A stretch of DNA of 64,000 nt from Phycomyces nitens (taxonomy: Eukaryota; Mucoromycota; Mucoromycetes; Mucorales; Phycomycetaceae): contig JAHRBC010000001.1 in assembly GCA_022702545.1 (NCBI GenBank), positions 4,712,001 through 4,776,000 on the forward strand, written 5' to 3'. The position numbers and the translations under genes were made by a program. This document shows positions 62,523 through 64,000 of the stretch, one piece after another; positions within the stretch are counted from its first letter, which is position 1; every line of letters begins with the position of its first letter. Below the pieces are notes generated by a model. It had not been told where the DNA came from, ran no database searches, and saw only the letters and a program-made list of their open reading frames with translations.

Positions 62523-64000
62523 TATTATTGTATTTTGCGGGTCAATTGAAGAGTGAGTTATTCACAATTCAATCAATGGTGATCTTCTAATCAAAAGAGC
62601 TTGTCCTTTTTGCCGAATGACTTTTTGCATGATTCTAGCTTGTTTCAAGGTATATATACATTTGTACAGTGACGCAACACCTAGTTACTATTGGTTGCCA
62701 TTGTTATGCGAGCAATAAAGATGTTTATAAAACAAGAATACAAGAAAAAAGCCACATATGTAAGGGGAGTTGTGCAGGCCTAGATTTTGAATGTCTTTTG
62801 GCCACATTTATCTGACTCATGAGTATTTGATGGATATCTGGCTATTTGATGAATTGCACTGTGTGATGATCTAATTAGCAAGTTGTAAATTCTGTTTTTT
62901 CTTAATAACTTATCTATATATACATATGTATATTGAAAAGTGCACTGCAAAACCTCATGATGTGGACACCACAAGGCAGTGGTATTAAGAATAGATGTAA
63001 AAAATCGATGCAATCTATTGTGACTTTTGAAAGGGAATTCGATGATTTAGATTATTTCAATAAACTTGTCCAGTTATTTATCCGCACAAACGATCAGTAA
63101 AGTGATAATAGATTGATCAATTTGATTCAAAAAAAAGGAAAAACTCAATAGTGATGTCTGATCCTTTACAGTATGACAAGAAAACAAGCTGATCTGTCAT
63201 GGCCAAGGCACATTTTTATAGCGCCACAAAACATGATTTTTTTTTGGAAAAAAAAGTCGAGCCCTTTTTGTGGTACACGGCCACGGCTCTCTTTGGAGCT
63301 TGTTCCCTTTTTGCTTTTTAATATAAATAGTTAAATATACCGTCTTGAAGGTTATCCCAATAGTACAAATGGGCATCAAATGACTTGTATAATCTCACGG
63401 TTCAGCAGTTTCAGATATACGGACACTTTTGCGAAAAAAGTTGCGTTTTTAGGGATAATTTGGCCAATCAGTACTGACTAAATGACTGGGAATTATCTAA
63501 TTCAATAAAAAAGCGCAAAAAGTATTGAAGGATGATGATGATGGATAGAATGTACACGCACATTATACAATAAATAGCACATTATTGTCTAAATGCATTA
63601 AATGAAAGTGACACGCCATTCTGATCAGGGCACAAGGACATTGAGTTTTTCAGAGATAGGTCTGTGAAACCAAGCTATTCTGGCTTGCTACTATGGCTGG
63701 TCATCTGACGTCAGGCTATTAAATACACCTGTAAGTGTGAGAGTGGATATGATTTGGCAATATGAAATGAATAATCTGGAGACTTTTTTTTTAATAATGA
63801 TGTGTATTGTATTCTTGAGATGCCAGTACTCTTGCTAGGGCCGATCCCGAAATTTCATCCGGGTGCCCTTGTCATGTCATCATTCATATGGTGTTTTCAT
63901 ATTGTTCTTGTGAAAAGACATGGTCTGTATCACAAGCCAAGCTGACATAGCTTGTGGCGCGGTAAAGAAGTGCACAGAAAACAAGGATTTTGGTTTTATT
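62523..64000. other. AT-rich intergenic to the window end
   Basis: Only short frames without protein character. No RNA gene was seen. This stretch includes the MFS gene promoter. Confidence 0.45.

Overview
The window looks like nuclear DNA of an early-diverging, probably Mucoromycota (Mucorales-like), fungus. This is inferred from gene content and style: a fused three-enzyme HIS4, a cytosolic HSP70 ending EEVD, a PAK/STE20-type kinase, Not1, retromer Vps26, short introns (mostly about 43-80 nt) in nearly every gene, AT-rich intergenic DNA with many homopolymer tracts, and no operons. No rRNA, tRNA or CRISPR was seen.

Layout. 1-2209 (+): 3' part of a Gln-rich gene with an 87-codon CAG/CAA tract. 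3034-6515 (+): PAK-like kinase, tail to tail with RPS19 (6737-7583, -). 8022-10396 (-): Aip1/WDR1 actin-disassembly factor. About 10475-11159 (-): unresolved candidate gene, head to head with condensin SMC2 (11171-15967, +). Then on +: uracil-DNA glycosylase (16701-18023), TMEM170-type membrane protein (18630-19238), Vps26 (19504-20753), HIS4 (20957-23658) and NOT1 (24245-31911). 33211-34044 (+) and 34763-35329 (-): two single-pass membrane proteins of unknown role. 35720-37089 (-): casein kinase II beta subunit. 38262-40265 (+): HSP70. From 40.3 to 47.8 kb the DNA is gene-poor and AT-rich, with a small Cys-rich gene (41961-42281, -) and a few weak candidates. 47785-48647 (+): METTL5 rRNA methyltransferase. 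48.6-51.2 kb is again gene-poor but holds a near-perfect 232-bp inverted repeat bounded by TA dinucleotides (50180-50721). 51186-52586 (+): cyclin H, tail to tail with an ING-family PHD protein (52620-53777, -). 56513-57571 (+): sucrase/ferredoxin-like protein, tail to tail with a TauD-type dioxygenase (57688-58885, -). 60233-62522 (-): MFS drug:H+ antiporter. The last 1.5 kb shows no clear gene.

The genes are mostly housekeeping: chromatin and DNA maintenance (SMC2, UNG, ING), transcription and mRNA turnover (cyclin H of TFIIH, NOT1), ribosome (RPS19, METTL5), trafficking and cytoskeleton (Vps26, Aip1, PAK kinase), stress (HSP70), signalling (CK2 beta), metabolism (HIS4, TauD enzyme) and efflux (MFS). 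No biosynthetic or defence cluster is evident. The most unusual features are the TA-bounded hairpin-type element at 50.2-50.7 kb, three GC-AG introns in conserved genes, a stopless in-frame intron in the sucrase/ferredoxin-like gene, and the polyQ hexanucleotide array.
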